Source: Burkholderiales bacterium
Lineage (GTDB): Bacteria; Pseudomonadota; Gammaproteobacteria; Burkholderiales; Burkholderiaceae_C
Assembly (NCBI GenBank): GCA_016195825.1
Contig: JACPYV010000158.1
Coordinates: 1 to 64,000 of the forward strand
DNA: 64,000 nt
Reading direction: 5' to 3'
The translations under genes and the position numbers were made by a program. The notes under the pieces are model-generated. The model did not search any database. It saw only the letters and a list, made by a program, of their open reading frames with translations, and was not told the origin of the DNA. Below, piece after piece: positions 11,498-22,002 of this stretch; the first letter of the stretch is position 1; each line of letters starts with the position of its first letter.

Positions 11498-12475
11498 ATG
11501 ACGACCTCTCTGCCCCGTCTTGCTGCCCTGACCCTGCTGGTCGCGTCGGCCATGGCCCAGGCCCAGCAGCCTGCGGTGATCTTCGACATGGGCGGCAAGT
11601 TCGACAAATCCTTCAACCAGGCCGGCTACCAGGGCGCCGAGCAATGGAAGAAGGAGACCGGCAAGACCTATCTCGAGTTCGAGATCAGCAACGACACCCA
11701 GCGCGTGCAGGCCATCCGGCGCATGGCCGAGCGCGGCGCGAGCCCCATCATCAGCATCGGCTTCGCCCAGGCGTCGGCGCTGCAGCAGGTGGCCAAGGAC
11801 TTCCCCAAGACCCAGTTCGCCATCATCGACGCCAAGGTCGACCTGCCCAATGTGCAGTCGCTGCTGTTCAAGGAGCATGAAGGCAGCTACGTCGTCGGTG
11901 CCATGGCGGCCCTGGTCAGCAAGACCGGCAAGGTCGGCTTCGTGGGCGGCATGGACATCCCGCTGATCCGCAAGTTCCAGTGCGGCTACGAGCAGGGCGC
12001 CAAGGCGACCAACGCCAAGATCGAGGTGTTCTCCAACATGACGGGCACCACCTCCACGGCCTGGAACGACCCCACCCGTGGTGGTGAGCTGGCCAAGAGC
12101 CAGTTCGCCAAGGGCTCGGACGTCGTCTTCGCCGCGGCCGGCGGCACCGGCGTGGGCGTCTACCAGGCCGCCAAGGACGCCGGCAAGTTCGCCATCGGCG
12201 TGGACAGCAACCAGAACCACATCCAGCCCGGCACCATGCTGACCTCCATGGTCAAGCGCGTGGACGTGGCCGTCTACAACGTGCTCAAGGGCTGGAAGCC
12301 TGGGGTCAGCGTGCTGGGCCTGAAGGAAGGCGGCGTGGACTACGCCGTGGACGACAACAACGCCAAGCTGCTGAACCCGGCGCTGAAGGCCAAGGTCGAT
12401 GCCGTGAAGGCCGACATCATTGCCGGCAAGGTGAAGGTGGCCGACTACATGGCGGACAACGCTTGTAAGTTCTGA
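11498..12475 (+). CDS. BMP-family nucleoside-binding periplasmic protein of an ABC importer
   Basis: The protein is about 325 aa and starts at 11498 with signal peptide MTTSLPRLAALTLLVASAMAQA; the ORF-track start at 11453 adds a non-signal-like 15 residues. It belongs to the BMP/PnrA-like lipoprotein family of nucleoside-binding proteins: VIFDMGGKFDKSFNQAGYQG is the N-terminal signature, and GVDSNQNHIQPGTMLTSMVKR is the C-terminal one. It has no lipobox Cys. It is the first gene of a run encoding an ATPase, two permeases and nucleoside-degrading enzymes, which supports purine/pyrimidine nucleoside uptake. A possible -10 element TACAAT lies at 11461 without a clear -35. Confidence 0.92.
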   Translation: MTTSLPRLAALTLLVASAMAQAQQPAVIFDMGGKFDKSFNQAGYQGAEQWKKETGKTYLEFEISNDTQRVQAIRRMAERGASPIISIGFAQASALQQVAKDFPKTQFAIIDAKVDLPNVQSLLFKEHEGSYVVGAMAALVSKTGKVGFVGGMDIPLIRKFQCGYEQGAKATNAKIEVFSNMTGTTSTAWNDPTRGGELAKSQFAKGSDVVFAAAGGTGVGVYQAAKDAGKFAIGVDSNQNHIQPGTMLTSMVKRVDVAVYNVLKGWKPGVSVLGLKEGGVDYAVDDNNAKLLNPALKAKVDAVKADIIAGKVKVADYMADNACKF

Positions 12476-12483
12476 GGGGCGCA

Positions 12484-14016
12484 ATGACGCCCGCCGTTCG
12501 CCTCCAGGCGATTTCCAAGCGCTTCGGCGCGGTCCAGGCCAACCGTGAGGTGTCGTTCGACATCGCGGCTGGCAGCGTGCATGGCCTCGTCGGCGAGAAC
12601 GGCGCGGGCAAGAGCACGCTGATGGCCATTCTTTACGGCTACTACCACGCCGACTCAGGCACCATCGAGGTCGACGGCCAGCCCGTCCACATCGCCAACT
12701 CGCAGCAGGCGATTGCGCTAGGCATCGGCATGGTCCACCAGCACTTCATGCTGGTGGACACGCTGAGCTGCCTGGAGAACGTCATGCTCGGCGCGGAAGG
12801 GGGCTTCTTCCTCAGCGCCTCCAAGGCCAAGGTCCGGGCGACGCTGGAAGCGCTGATGGCCGAGACCGGCCTGCACGTTCAGCTGGACGCTCTCGTCAGC
12901 GAGCTGCCGGTGGGTGAGCTGCAGCGGCTGGAGATCCTGAAGGCGCTGTACCGCGGCGCCCGCATCCTCATCCTTGACGAGCCGACTGCCGTGCTGACGC
13001 CGCAGGAGACCGACCAGCTCTTCGTCACGCTGCGCCGGCTGAAGGAGCGCGGCACCACGCTCATCCTCATCACGCACAAGCTCAGGGAAGTCATGAGCCT
13101 GTGCGGCGCCGTCACGGTGATGCGCGCCGGTCAGGTCGTCGAGACGCGGCCCATCGCCGACTGGAGCGAGGAGGCGCTGGCTGAGTCCATGGTGGGCCGC
13201 AAGGTCACGCTGGGTCGGCCCGAGGGGCTGGAGGTGCATGCCGGGGAGGTGCGCCTGCAGGCGGCGGGCCTGAGCCTGAAGCATGCCAATGGCGTCCCGG
13301 CGCTGAAGGACGTCAGCCTCACGCTCAGGGCCGGCGAAATCGTCGGCGTTGCCGGTGTGTCGGGCAATGGCCAGAGCGAGTTGCTGGAAGTGCTGTCCGG
13401 CCTGCGGGCGCCCGAGGGCGGCCGCCTGCAACTGGGCGGCGCGTCGTTCACGCCGGACGCGTGGCTGGACACAGCCCAGGCCCGCCCGCTGCGCCTGGCC
13501 CATGTGCCCGAGGACCGGCATGCGGTGGGCCTGGTGATGAGCTTCCCGGCCTGGGAGTCCGCCGTGCTGGGCTACCAGAACCTGTCCAAGTACCGCCGCG
13601 GCGCGTCCATGGACCATGCGGCGATGCGCGAGGCCACGCGCCAGATGCAGGAGCGCTTCGACGTGCGCCCGCGCGACGAGAACCTGGGTTCGTCCAAGTT
13701 CTCCGGTGGCAACCAGCAAAAGCTCATCCTTGCGCGCGAGATTGGCGAGCAGCCGACCGTGCTGCTGGTGGGCCAGCCCACGCGCGGCGTCGACATCGGC
13801 GCCATCGAATTCATCCACGGCCAGCTGCGCGCGCTGCGCGACGCCGGCTGTGCGGTGCTGCTGGTCAGCAGCGAGCTGGACGAGATCCTGGCGCTGGCCG
13901 ACCGCGTCGTCGTCATGAACTGCGGTCGTATCACCGGCGAACTGGCCATCGAGGACTGCGATGAAAAACGCCTGGGCCTTTTGATGGCCGCACAAGAAGA
14001 AAGGGCGGCTGCATGA
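12484..14016 (+). CDS. ABC transporter ATP-binding protein with two nucleotide-binding domains (nucleoside import)
   Basis: The 510-aa cytoplasmic ATPase has two ABC cassettes. The first carries Walker A GENGAGKSTLM, signature LPVGELQRLEIL and Walker B ILILDEPTAVLTP. The second carries a degenerate Walker A (GVSGNGQSELLEVL), the signature FSGGNQQKLILARE and a Walker B reading LLVGQPTRGVD. The degenerate second site, including Q for the catalytic Glu, is normal for the YufO/RbsA-type nucleoside subgroup and not a defect. It lies 8 bp behind the binding protein. Confidence 0.93.
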   Translation: MTPAVRLQAISKRFGAVQANREVSFDIAAGSVHGLVGENGAGKSTLMAILYGYYHADSGTIEVDGQPVHIANSQQAIALGIGMVHQHFMLVDTLSCLENVMLGAEGGFFLSASKAKVRATLEALMAETGLHVQLDALVSELPVGELQRLEILKALYRGARILILDEPTAVLTPQETDQLFVTLRRLKERGTTLILITHKLREVMSLCGAVTVMRAGQVVETRPIADWSEEALAESMVGRKVTLGRPEGLEVHAGEVRLQAAGLSLKHANGVPALKDVSLTLRAGEIVGVAGVSGNGQSELLEVLSGLRAPEGGRLQLGGASFTPDAWLDTAQARPLRLAHVPEDRHAVGLVMSFPAWESAVLGYQNLSKYRRGASMDHAAMREATRQMQERFDVRPRDENLGSSKFSGGNQQKLILAREIGEQPTVLLVGQPTRGVDIGAIEFIHGQLRALRDAGCAVLLVSSELDEILALADRVVVMNCGRITGELAIEDCDEKRLGLLMAAQEERAAA

Positions 14017-14069
14017 AGCGAGCCGAGCGCTGGGCCGCTCCCGAGGCGGCTCGCATCTCCTCGGGGGAT

Positions 14070-14091
14070 CGCCTGCGGTACTCCGCAGGCG
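14070..14091 (+). other. Intercistronic hairpin between ATPase and first permease
   Basis: CGCCTGCGG-TACT-CCGCAGGCG is a perfect 9-bp stem with a 4-nt loop, placed just before the permease ribosome-binding region (GAGGGGCGGA). Flanking GC-rich fragments (CCGAGGCGGC, TCCTCGGGG) suggest a small REP-like element. It may stabilise the upstream mRNA or tune permease expression. Confidence 0.5.
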
Positions 14092-14101
14092 AGGGGCGGA
14101 C

Positions 14102-15205
14102 ATGAGCCAACCCTTGACTCTCCCTCGTTGGATCGACATCGGCCTGCTGCCGTTGTGGAACCTGGCCATCGCACTGGTCGTGGCCGGCCTGGTCGTCATG
14201 GTCATCGGGCACAGCCCGCTGCAGGCGCTGACCGTGCTGCTGAATGGCGCCCTGGGCAGCGTGCGCGGCCTGGGTTATTCGCTGTACTACGCGACCACCT
14301 TCATCTTTACGGGCCTCGCCGTCGCCGTGGCCATCCATGCCGGCCTGTTCAACATCGGTGGCGAAGGCCAGGCCACGCTCGGCGGCGTGGGCGTGGCGCT
14401 GGTCGCACTGTGGCTGGGCGCCAAATTGCCGGCCATCGTCATGTTGCCGCTGCTGGTCGTCGCCGCCGCATTGTTCGGCATGCTGTGGGCAGCCCTGCCT
14501 GCATATCTGCAGGCCTGGCGCGGCAGCCACATCGTCATCACGACCATCATGTTTAACTTCCTAGGCGCCGCGCTGAACGCCTATCTACTGGTGAACTGGC
14601 TGCGCCCGGCCGGCAGCATGTCGGTTGAGTCGGCCGAGTTTGCCGAGAGCGCCCGCATGCCGGCGCTGCACCAGATGGCGGCTGCGCTGGGCTACGAACT
14701 GCCGTCGTCACCGCTCAACCTCAGCCTGGTCATCGCGTTGATTGCCTGCGTGGCGGTGGGCTGGTTCCTGTGGAAGAGCGCGGCCGGCTACGCGGTCCGC
14801 TCGGTCGGCAGCGCACCGCGCGCCGCGCACTACGCCGGCATCCGCCCGCGGGCGCAGGTCATGATCGCGATGGCCATCTCCGGCGCACTGGCTGGCATGG
14901 TGGGCATCAACGAGATCTCAGGCGTGCAGGGCAAGCTGACGCTGGACTTCGTCGCCGGTGCCGGTTTCACTGGCATTGCCGTGTCGCTGATGGGCCGCAA
15001 CCATCCGGTCGGCATCGTGTTGGCGTCGCTGCTGTTCGGCGTGCTCTACCAGGGCGGCGTCGAGGTGTCGTTCGAGCTGCAGGGCTTCAGCCGCGAGATG
15101 GTCGTCACGGCCCAGGGCCTGATCGTGCTGTTCTCGGGCGCGATGGCCACGGTCAGTGCGCCGCTGTTCGCGCGCATTTACGCGGCAGTCAAGGGAGGCC
15201 GCTGA
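14102..15205 (+). CDS. ABC transporter permease, nucleoside import (BPD_transp_2)
   Basis: This 367-aa permease has about ten transmembrane segments. The characteristic YYATTFIFTGLAVAVAIHAG and FNIGGEGQATLGG segments match the YufP/BMP-linked permease family. It starts 11 bp after an intercistronic hairpin and its stop overlaps the next permease start (TGATG), giving translational coupling. Confidence 0.92.
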   Translation: MSQPLTLPRWIDIGLLPLWNLAIALVVAGLVVMVIGHSPLQALTVLLNGALGSVRGLGYSLYYATTFIFTGLAVAVAIHAGLFNIGGEGQATLGGVGVALVALWLGAKLPAIVMLPLLVVAAALFGMLWAALPAYLQAWRGSHIVITTIMFNFLGAALNAYLLVNWLRPAGSMSVESAEFAESARMPALHQMAAALGYELPSSPLNLSLVIALIACVAVGWFLWKSAAGYAVRSVGSAPRAAHYAGIRPRAQVMIAMAISGALAGMVGINEISGVQGKLTLDFVAGAGFTGIAVSLMGRNHPVGIVLASLLFGVLYQGGVEVSFELQGFSREMVVTAQGLIVLFSGAMATVSAPLFARIYAAVKGGR

Positions 15206-16170
15206 TGGATGAGGTCCTGATCGCCTCAGTGCTGGCGTCCACGTTGCGCGTCAGCGCGCCGCTGCTGCTGTGCGCGATGGCGGGCGTGCTGTCCGAGCGC
15301 GCCGGCGTCGTCGACCTGGGCCTGGAAGGCAAGATGCTGTTCGCGGCGTTTGCTGCCGCGGCGATCGCCTCGGTCACGCATTCCACGGGGCTGGGCTTGC
15401 TGGCCGCCATCGCCGTGGCCAGCCTGGCGTCCATGCTGCACGGCTTTGCCTGCGTGACCAACCGCGGCGACCAGGTCGTCTCCGGCGTCGCGCTGAACAT
15501 GATCGCTGCAGGCCTCACGGTCGTGCTGGGCATTGCCTGGTTCCAGCAGGGCGGCCAGACGCCGCCCATTGAGCCCGACGTGCGCCTGACGGCGCTCGCC
15601 AAGGGTTTCGCCGAGCCGCAGCCGGGCAACTGGTTCGCGTCCGTCATCGGCCATGGATTGCTGAGCCACAACGTGCTGGTCTACGTCGCCTTCCTGATGG
15701 TGGCGGCCGTCTGGTTCTTCCTGGAGCGCACACGGCCGGGCCTGCGCCTGCGCGCGGTGGGCGAGAACCCAGCCATGGTCGAAGCCGCCGGCATGTCTGT
15801 CCAGGGCCTGCGCTACCAGGCGCTGCTGATGAATGGCGTGCTCTGTGGCCTGGCAGGCTCCTACCTGACGCTGGCGCAGAACGCGTCCTTCTCGCCCAAC
15901 ATGACGGCCGGCCGCGGCTTCATCGCGCTGGCCGCGATGATCTTCGGCAAGTGGAAACCGCTGCCGACCATGGGCGCCTGCCTGCTGTTCGGCTTCCTGG
16001 ACGCAGTGGCCATCCGGATGCAGGGCGTGCAGCTCCCGGGCATCGGGGAAGTGCCGGTGCAGCTGATCCAGGCGCTGCCCTACATCCTGACCGTCGTGCT
16101 GTTGGCCGGTTTCATTGGTTCGGCAATTGCCCCCAAGGCTTTGGGCAAGCCCTACGTGAAGGAGCGCTGA
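15205..16170 (+). CDS. ABC transporter permease, nucleoside import (second subunit)
   Basis: The 321-aa permease starts at ATG 15205 inside the TGATG overlap with the preceding gene. The ORF-track entry beginning at 14770 is just upstream frame extension. The motif LSERAGVVDLGLEGKMLF is the signature of the YufQ-type partner permease, followed by RGDQVVSGVALNMIAAG and AVGENPAMVEAAGM. With the first permease it forms the membrane channel of the nucleoside importer. GGGAGG lies upstream. Confidence 0.93.
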   Translation: MDEVLIASVLASTLRVSAPLLLCAMAGVLSERAGVVDLGLEGKMLFAAFAAAAIASVTHSTGLGLLAAIAVASLASMLHGFACVTNRGDQVVSGVALNMIAAGLTVVLGIAWFQQGGQTPPIEPDVRLTALAKGFAEPQPGNWFASVIGHGLLSHNVLVYVAFLMVAAVWFFLERTRPGLRLRAVGENPAMVEAAGMSVQGLRYQALLMNGVLCGLAGSYLTLAQNASFSPNMTAGRGFIALAAMIFGKWKPLPTMGACLLFGFLDAVAIRMQGVQLPGIGEVPVQLIQALPYILTVVLLAGFIGSAIAPKALGKPYVKER

Positions 16171-16171
16171 G

Positions 16172-16588
16172 ATGGAACTTTCCCCGGACCTGCTGAACCG
16201 CCTGCTCGCCGAGTCGCTGCGCGCCCGCGAGTTCTCGCATTCCCCTTACTCCAAGTACAAGGTCGGCGCCGCCATCCTCGACGAGCAGGGCCGCATCCAC
16301 CTCGGCGCCAACATGGAGAACGCGTCCTATCCACAAGGGTGGTGCGCTGAGCCCTCCGCGCTGACGGCCATGATCATGGCCGGCGGCAAACGGGCCGTTG
16401 CGGTCCTGGTGACCGGCCCGGGCCCCGACGTCATCACCCCCTGCGGCGGCTGCCGCCAGAAGCTGCGGGAGTTCTCCGTTCCGGAAGAACTTGTCATCAT
16501 TGCTGGCGATCCTGGCGGCATCCGCCAACGCTGGACCCTGGCCGAACTGCTGCCCCACAGCTTCGGGCCGGCTCACCTGAACATCTGA
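16172..16588 (+). CDS. cdd: Cytidine deaminase
   Basis: The 138-aa enzyme deaminates (deoxy)cytidine to (deoxy)uridine. The zinc site is complete: NMENASYPQGWCAEPSAL supplies the first Cys and catalytic Glu, and PCGGCRQKL supplies the other two Cys. The length fits the homotetrameric short form. It starts 1 bp after the permease stop, with GGAGCG upstream, so it is part of the import operon and processes imported cytidine. Confidence 0.96.
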   Translation: MELSPDLLNRLLAESLRAREFSHSPYSKYKVGAAILDEQGRIHLGANMENASYPQGWCAEPSALTAMIMAGGKRAVAVLVTGPGPDVITPCGGCRQKLREFSVPEELVIIAGDPGGIRQRWTLAELLPHSFGPAHLNI

Positions 16589-16596
16589 GGTTCCCC

Positions 16597-17433
16597 ATGA
16601 TCAACAACACCCAGCTCGACGTCGCGATCACCGCGAGCGTCGAGAAGCTGCAATCCCTGTTCGGCAACGCCCCTGAAGTTGCCGTCGTGCTCGGCTCCGG
16701 CTGGGCCGGTGCGGTCAGCCATGTGCAGGACGCCAAGAACCTGCCGTACACCGAACTGCCGGCCTTCCCGCAGCCCAAGGTCGAAGGCCACGTCAACGAG
16801 ATCGTCGTCGGCAACATTGGCAACCAGCGCGTCATCTTCCTGCGCGGCCGCGCCCACACCTACGAGAGCGGTGACTGCACCGGCATGGCCGGTGCGCTGC
16901 GTACGCTCAAGCGCTGGGGCGTGAAGCTGGTCGTGCAGACCAACGCCTCCGGCTCGCTGCGCGGCCACATGCCGCCCGGTAGCCTGATGCTGATCGCCGA
17001 CCACATCAATGCGCCGCAACGCAGCCCGTTGGTCGGCGAGCAGGGCAGCCACCGCTTCGTCGACATGGTCAACGCCTACGACGCCGACCTGCGCAAGCAC
17101 GCGCTGGCGCTGGCCAAGCGCGAGAACCTGATGCTGGGCGAGGGCACCTATTGCTGGGCGCTGGGCCCGCAGTTCGAGACGCCGGCCGAGATCCGCATGT
17201 TCGCCGCCTGGGGCGCCGACGCCGTCGGCATGAGCACCGTGCCCGAGACCATCCTGGCCCGCCATGCCGGCCTCAAGGTCATGGGGGTGGCGCTGATGAC
17301 CAACATGGCTGCCGGCCTGTCCGCCGAGGCGCTGACGCACGACCTGACGCTGAAGCAGGCGCAGATGTCGGGCGAGCGCGCGTCGGCCTTCCTGGCGGCG
17401 CTGGTCGCCAGCTTTGCGGACCTGGCGCTGTGA
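16597..17433 (+). CDS. Purine-nucleoside phosphorylase (trimeric, PNP family 2)
   Basis: The 278-aa enzyme phosphorolyses purine nucleosides to base and (deoxy)ribose-1-phosphate. The phosphate-binding VVLGSGWAGAVS, FLRGRAHTYESGD and the later GADAVGMSTVPETILA are signatures of the trimeric PunA/XapA-type family rather than the hexameric DeoD. It follows cdd by 8 bp. The 70-bp gap that follows carries only GC-rich inverted segments and the deoC ribosome-binding site. Confidence 0.93.
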   Translation: MINNTQLDVAITASVEKLQSLFGNAPEVAVVLGSGWAGAVSHVQDAKNLPYTELPAFPQPKVEGHVNEIVVGNIGNQRVIFLRGRAHTYESGDCTGMAGALRTLKRWGVKLVVQTNASGSLRGHMPPGSLMLIADHINAPQRSPLVGEQGSHRFVDMVNAYDADLRKHALALAKRENLMLGEGTYCWALGPQFETPAEIRMFAAWGADAVGMSTVPETILARHAGLKVMGVALMTNMAAGLSAEALTHDLTLKQAQMSGERASAFLAALVASFADLAL

Positions 17434-17503
17434 GCCCCGCACGGCCGCCCGAGAGGGCTCAGCTCCCGCTGGGCGGGACAGCGTGCAGCGCTAAGGGTGC
17501 ACC

Positions 17504-18268
<765 letters not shown>

Positions 18269-18271
18269 ACC

Positions 18272-19582
18272 ATGCTTGCCCAAGAAATCATCCGCGCCAA
18301 GCGCGACGGTCAGGCGCTCGACGAAGCGCAGATCAACCACTTCGTCCGCGGCCTGGTCGACAACTCGTGGAGCGAAGGCCAGGTCGCCGCGCTCGGCATG
18401 GCCGTGTTCCTGAAGGGCATGGGCCGCGACGAAGCCGTGCTGCTGACCCGCGCGATGATGAACTCCGGGCGCGTCATGCGCTGGCCCGACATGCCCGGCC
18501 CCGTACTGGACAAGCACAGCAGCGGCGGCGTGGGCGACAAGGTCAGCCTGATGCTGGCGCCTATGGTGGCCGCCTGCGGCGGCTATGTGCCGATGATCGC
18601 CGGCCGCGGCCTGGGCCACACCGGTGGCACTGTCGACAAGCTGGAAGCCATCCCCGGCTACACGACCACGCCCGACCCTGCTAAGTTCGACCAGATCGTG
18701 CGCACGCTGGGATGCGCCATCATCGGCCAGACGGCCGACCTGGCGCCCGCCGACAAACGTTTCTATGCGACGCGCGACGTGACGGCCACGGTGGAAAGCG
18801 TGCCGCTGATCACCGCCAGCATCCTCTCAAAGAAGCTGGCCGCAGGCCTCGAAGGCCTGGCCATGGACATCAAGTGCGGCAACGGCGCTTTCGCGTCCAC
18901 GCCCGAGTTCGCCAGGGAACTGGCCGAGAGCATCGTCGCCGTGGCCGGTGGCGCGGGCCTGAAGACGCGCGCACTGATCACCGACATGAACCAGATCCTC
19001 GGCAGCGAGGTGGGCAATGCGCTGGAGATCGCCGAGACGGTGCGTTACCTGACGGGTGAATGGCGTGAGCCGCGGCTGCACGAGATCACGCTGGCGCTGT
19101 GCGCCGAGATGCTGGTCCTCGGTGGCCTGGCCGCAGACACCGCCGCTGCGCGCATCAAGCTGCAGGCCGGCCTGGACAGCGGCCTCGCAGCCGAGAAGTT
19201 CGCCAAGATGGTGGCGGCCCTGGGCGGCCCGGCCGACCTGCTGGAGCGGCCCGAGGCCTACCTCGCGGCGGCACCCGTCACCAAGCCAGTGCCTGCGCCG
19301 CGCGACGGTCATCTGGCCGGCATGGCGACGCGCGACCTTGGCGTGCTCATCGTCGAGCTGGGCGGCGGCCGCCGCAAGGCCGGTGATGCCATCGACATGC
19401 GTGTCGGTTACTCGGCCGTGAAGCCGGTCGGTACCGTGTTCAAGGCCGGTGAGCCGCTGGCCTTCATCCACGCTGCCGACGACGCTGCCGCCGACCGTGC
19501 CGTGGCGGCCTATCTGTCCGCCTGCCGCATCACCGACGCAGCGCCGGCAGCGGCGCCCCTGGTGCTGGCCGAGGTGGGCTGA
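18272..19582 (+). CDS. deoA: Thymidine phosphorylase
   Basis: The 436-aa protein has the family glycine-rich signature [17 protein letters not shown] and the substrate motif [15 protein letters not shown], and its length is standard. It phosphorolyses thymidine and deoxyuridine. It starts 3 bp after deoC and its stop overlaps trmB (TGATG), so nucleoside catabolism is transcriptionally joined to a housekeeping block. Confidence 0.97.
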   Translation: MLAQEIIRAKRDGQALDEAQINHFVRGLVDNSWSEGQVAALGMAVFLKGMGRDEAVLLTRAMMNSGRVMRWPDMPGPVLDKHSSGGVGDKVSLMLAPMVAACGGYVPMIAGRGLGHTGGTVDKLEAIPGYTTTPDPAKFDQIVRTLGCAIIGQTADLAPADKRFYATRDVTATVESVPLITASILSKKLAAGLEGLAMDIKCGNGAFASTPEFARELAESIVAVAGGAGLKTRALITDMNQILGSEVGNALEIAETVRYLTGEWREPRLHEITLALCAEMLVLGGLAADTAAARIKLQAGLDSGLAAEKFAKMVAALGGPADLLERPEAYLAAAPVTKPVPAPRDGHLAGMATRDLGVLIVELGGGRRKAGDAIDMRVGYSAVKPVGTVFKAGEPLAFIHAADDAAADRAVAAYLSACRITDAAPAAAPLVLAEVG

Positions 19583-20313
19583 TGTCGGAGGACACTGTGC
19601 CCGAGTCCACTCCCAAGCCCGAGGCCGACGCCGCACTCAAGCGCCGCGCCATCAAGAGCTTTGTGACCCGACCCGGCCGCATGGGCACGGGGCAGATCAA
19701 GGCCTTGACCGAGCTCGGCCCCAAGTTCGTGCTGCCCTACAGCACACAGCGGCTGGACGCTGCTGCCATCTTTGGCCGCAGCGCGCCGCTGGTGCTGGAG
19801 ATCGGCTTCGGCATGGGCGCGGCCACGGCCGACATTGCGGCCACCTTGCCCGACCATGATTTCATCGGCTGTGAGGTGCACGAACCCGGTGTCGGCGCAT
19901 TGCTGAAACTGATCGGCGAGCGCGAGCTGACCAACATCCGCATCGTCCAGCACGATGCGGTCGAGGTGCTGCGCGACATGATCGGCCCCGACCTGCTGGC
20001 CGGCGTGCACATCTTCTTTCCCGATCCCTGGCACAAGAAGCGTCACAACAAGCGCCGCCTGATACAGCCCGGCTTCGTCGCCAACCTGGTGCAGCACATC
20101 AAGCCCGGTGGCTACCTGCACTGCGCGACCGACTGGCAGCCCTATGCCGAGCAGATGCTGGAAGTTCTGTCGGCCGAAGCAGCCCTCCTGAACACCGCGG
20201 CGGCTGCATCGGGTTACGCTGACAAGCCCGCCTACCGCCCGCTGACCAAGTTCGAGGCCCGAGGCCTGCGCCTTGGCCACGGGGTCTGGGACCTGGTGTT
20301 TAGGAAGCGTTGA
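19582..20313 (+). CDS. trmB: tRNA (guanine-N7-)-methyltransferase
   Basis: The 243-aa SAM-dependent enzyme makes m7G46 in tRNA. The SAM site [17 protein letters not shown] and the later [19 protein letters not shown] are diagnostic of TrmB. The start overlaps the deoA stop and the stop overlaps the coaBC ATG, so translation is coupled on both sides. Confidence 0.96.
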   Translation: MSEDTVPESTPKPEADAALKRRAIKSFVTRPGRMGTGQIKALTELGPKFVLPYSTQRLDAAAIFGRSAPLVLEIGFGMGAATADIAATLPDHDFIGCEVHEPGVGALLKLIGERELTNIRIVQHDAVEVLRDMIGPDLLAGVHIFFPDPWHKKRHNKRRLIQPGFVANLVQHIKPGGYLHCATDWQPYAEQMLEVLSAEAALLNTAAAASGYADKPAYRPLTKFEARGLRLGHGVWDLVFRKR

Positions 20314-21527
20314 TGACTTCACCCCTTCACGGCAAACACATCCTCCTCGCCATGACCGGCGGCATCGCCGGCTACAAGATCGCCGAGCTGACGCGGCTCT
20401 TCGTGAAGGGCGGCGCCACCGTGCAGGTCATGATGACCGAGGGCGCCGAAGCCTTCATCACCGCGGTGACCATGCATGCGCTGTCCGGTCGCCCGGTTTA
20501 CACCAGCCAGTGGGATGCGCGGCCCGACAACAACATGGCACACATCAACCTCAGTCGTGACGCCGACGTGATGGTGGTGGCGCCCGCCAGCGCCGACGCG
20601 ATCGCCGCGCTGGCGCAGGGCAGGGCGGACGACCTCGTCGGCCTGACCGCGCTGGCGCGCCGCATCCACGAGTGCCCGCTGCTGGTCGTGCCGGCCATGA
20701 ACCGCGAGATGTGGGCCCATCCGGCCACGCAGCGCAACGTCGCGCAGATCACTGCGGACGGCGCCACCGTCATCGGCCCGGCCAACGGCGACCAGGCCTG
20801 TGGCGAGATCGGTGACGGCCGCATGCTGGAGGCGCAGGAAATCTTCGACGACGTCGAGGCCTTCCTGGCCCCTAAACCGCTGCGCGGCAAGAAGCTGCTC
20901 ATCACCGCCGGCCCCACCTTCGAGCCCATCGATCCGGTGCGCGGCATCACCAACCACAGCAGCGGCAAGATGGGCTTTGCCATCGCCCGTGCGGCGGCTG
21001 AAGCTGGCGCCGACGTGACCCTGGTGGCTGGCCCGGTTCACCTGGCCACGCCGCGTGGCGTGCAGCGCCTCAACGTACAGAGCGCGCAGCAGATGTTCGA
21101 CGCCGTGCTGCCGCTCGCCAGCCACCAGCACGCCTTCATCGCCACCGCCGCCGTTGCCGACTGGCGCCCCGCGCAGACGCACGAGCACAAGCTGAAGAAG
21201 GCCGAAGGCGGGGCGACGGCACCCACCATCGCGATGGCCGAGAACCCCGACATCCTGGCCGCGGTCGCCAGGCTGCCCAAGCCGCCCTACTGCGTCGGCT
21301 TCGCCGCCGAAAGCGAGAAGCTCGCCGAGCACGCCGACGCCAAGCGCCGCCGCAAGGGCATCCCGCTCATCGTCGCCAACCTAGGCCCGGCCACCTTCGG
21401 CCGTGACGACAACGCGCTGCTGCTCATCGACGAGCAGGGCCAGCGTGAACTGCCTGAAATGGGAGGTCGGGCCGACAAGCTCAGCCTCGCGCGCGAGCTG
21501 ATCGCCGAACTCTCGAAACGACTCTGA
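20313..21527 (+). CDS. coaBC: Bifunctional phosphopantothenoylcysteine decarboxylase / phosphopantothenate-cysteine ligase
   Basis: The protein is about 404 aa. The N-terminal CoaC flavoprotein domain has [13 protein letters not shown] and [10 protein letters not shown]; the C-terminal CoaB domain has [22 protein letters not shown] and the [10 protein letters not shown] motif. It catalyses two consecutive steps of coenzyme A synthesis. I take ATG 20313 (TGATG overlap) rather than the TTG one codon earlier. The stop overlaps dut. Confidence 0.96.
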   Translation: MTSPLHGKHILLAMTGGIAGYKIAELTRLFVKGGATVQVMMTEGAEAFITAVTMHALSGRPVYTSQWDARPDNNMAHINLSRDADVMVVAPASADAIAALAQGRADDLVGLTALARRIHECPLLVVPAMNREMWAHPATQRNVAQITADGATVIGPANGDQACGEIGDGRMLEAQEIFDDVEAFLAPKPLRGKKLLITAGPTFEPIDPVRGITNHSSGKMGFAIARAAAEAGADVTLVAGPVHLATPRGVQRLNVQSAQQMFDAVLPLASHQHAFIATAAVADWRPAQTHEHKLKKAEGGATAPTIAMAENPDILAAVARLPKPPYCVGFAAESEKLAEHADAKRRRKGIPLIVANLGPATFGRDDNALLLIDEQGQRELPEMGGRADKLSLARELIAELSKRL

Positions 21528-21976
21528 TGACCCCGATTGACCTGCAAGTGCTCGACGCCCGCATGGCCGAGCAGATCCCCGCCTACGCCACGCCCGGCAG
21601 CGCCGGCCTCGACCTGCGCGCCTGCCTGGACGAAGCGATCACGCTGGTTCCCGGCCAGACGACGCTGATCCCGACCGGCCTGGCCATCCACATCGCCGAC
21701 CCCGGCCTGGCGGCCATCATCCTGCCGCGCTCTGGCCTGGGCCACAAACACGGCATCGTGCTGGGCAACCTGGTCGGCCTGATCGACAGCGACTACCAGG
21801 GCCAGCTGATGGTCAGTTGCTGGAACCGCGGTCAGACCGAGTTCACCGTCCAGCCCTTCGAGCGCATCGCGCAGCTCGTCATCGTGCCGGTCGTTCAGGC
21901 GACTTTCCGCCGCGTGGACAGCTTCAACGCGTCCAGCCGTGGCGAGGGCGGCTTCGGCTCCACGGGCAAGGCGTAA
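21527..21976 (+). CDS. dut: dUTP diphosphatase
   Basis: The 149-aa trimeric enzyme hydrolyses dUTP to dUMP. The five conserved motifs are recognisable, including [38 protein letters not shown] and the flexible C-terminal [10 protein letters not shown]. coaBC-dut adjacency is widespread in proteobacteria. It is the last gene of the run and is followed by a hairpin. Confidence 0.97.
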   Translation: MTPIDLQVLDARMAEQIPAYATPGSAGLDLRACLDEAITLVPGQTTLIPTGLAIHIADPGLAAIILPRSGLGHKHGIVLGNLVGLIDSDYQGQLMVSCWNRGQTEFTVQPFERIAQLVIVPVVQATFRRVDSFNASSRGEGGFGSTGKA

Positions 21977-21979
21977 AGA

Positions 21980-21997
21980 AGGCGCCGTGAGGCGCCT
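21980..21997. terminator. Hairpin between convergent dut and FKBP genes
   Basis: AGGCGCC-GTGA-GGCGCCT is a perfect 7-bp stem with a tetraloop, between the two stop codons. The tails are weak (GTCCTTC on plus, TCTTTAC on minus). It probably serves both genes. Confidence 0.5.
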
Positions 21998-22002
21998 GTC
22001 CT

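Noticed and set aside
13321-13810. Degenerate second ATPase site of the nucleoside ABC protein taken as a defect
   Set aside because: The GVSGNGQ Walker A and LLVGQPTRG Walker B forms are usual for this ATPase subgroup.
14770-16170. 466-aa ORF giving an N-terminally extended permease
   Set aside because: The first 145 residues are out-of-frame translation of the previous permease; the true start is ATG 15205 in a TGATG overlap.
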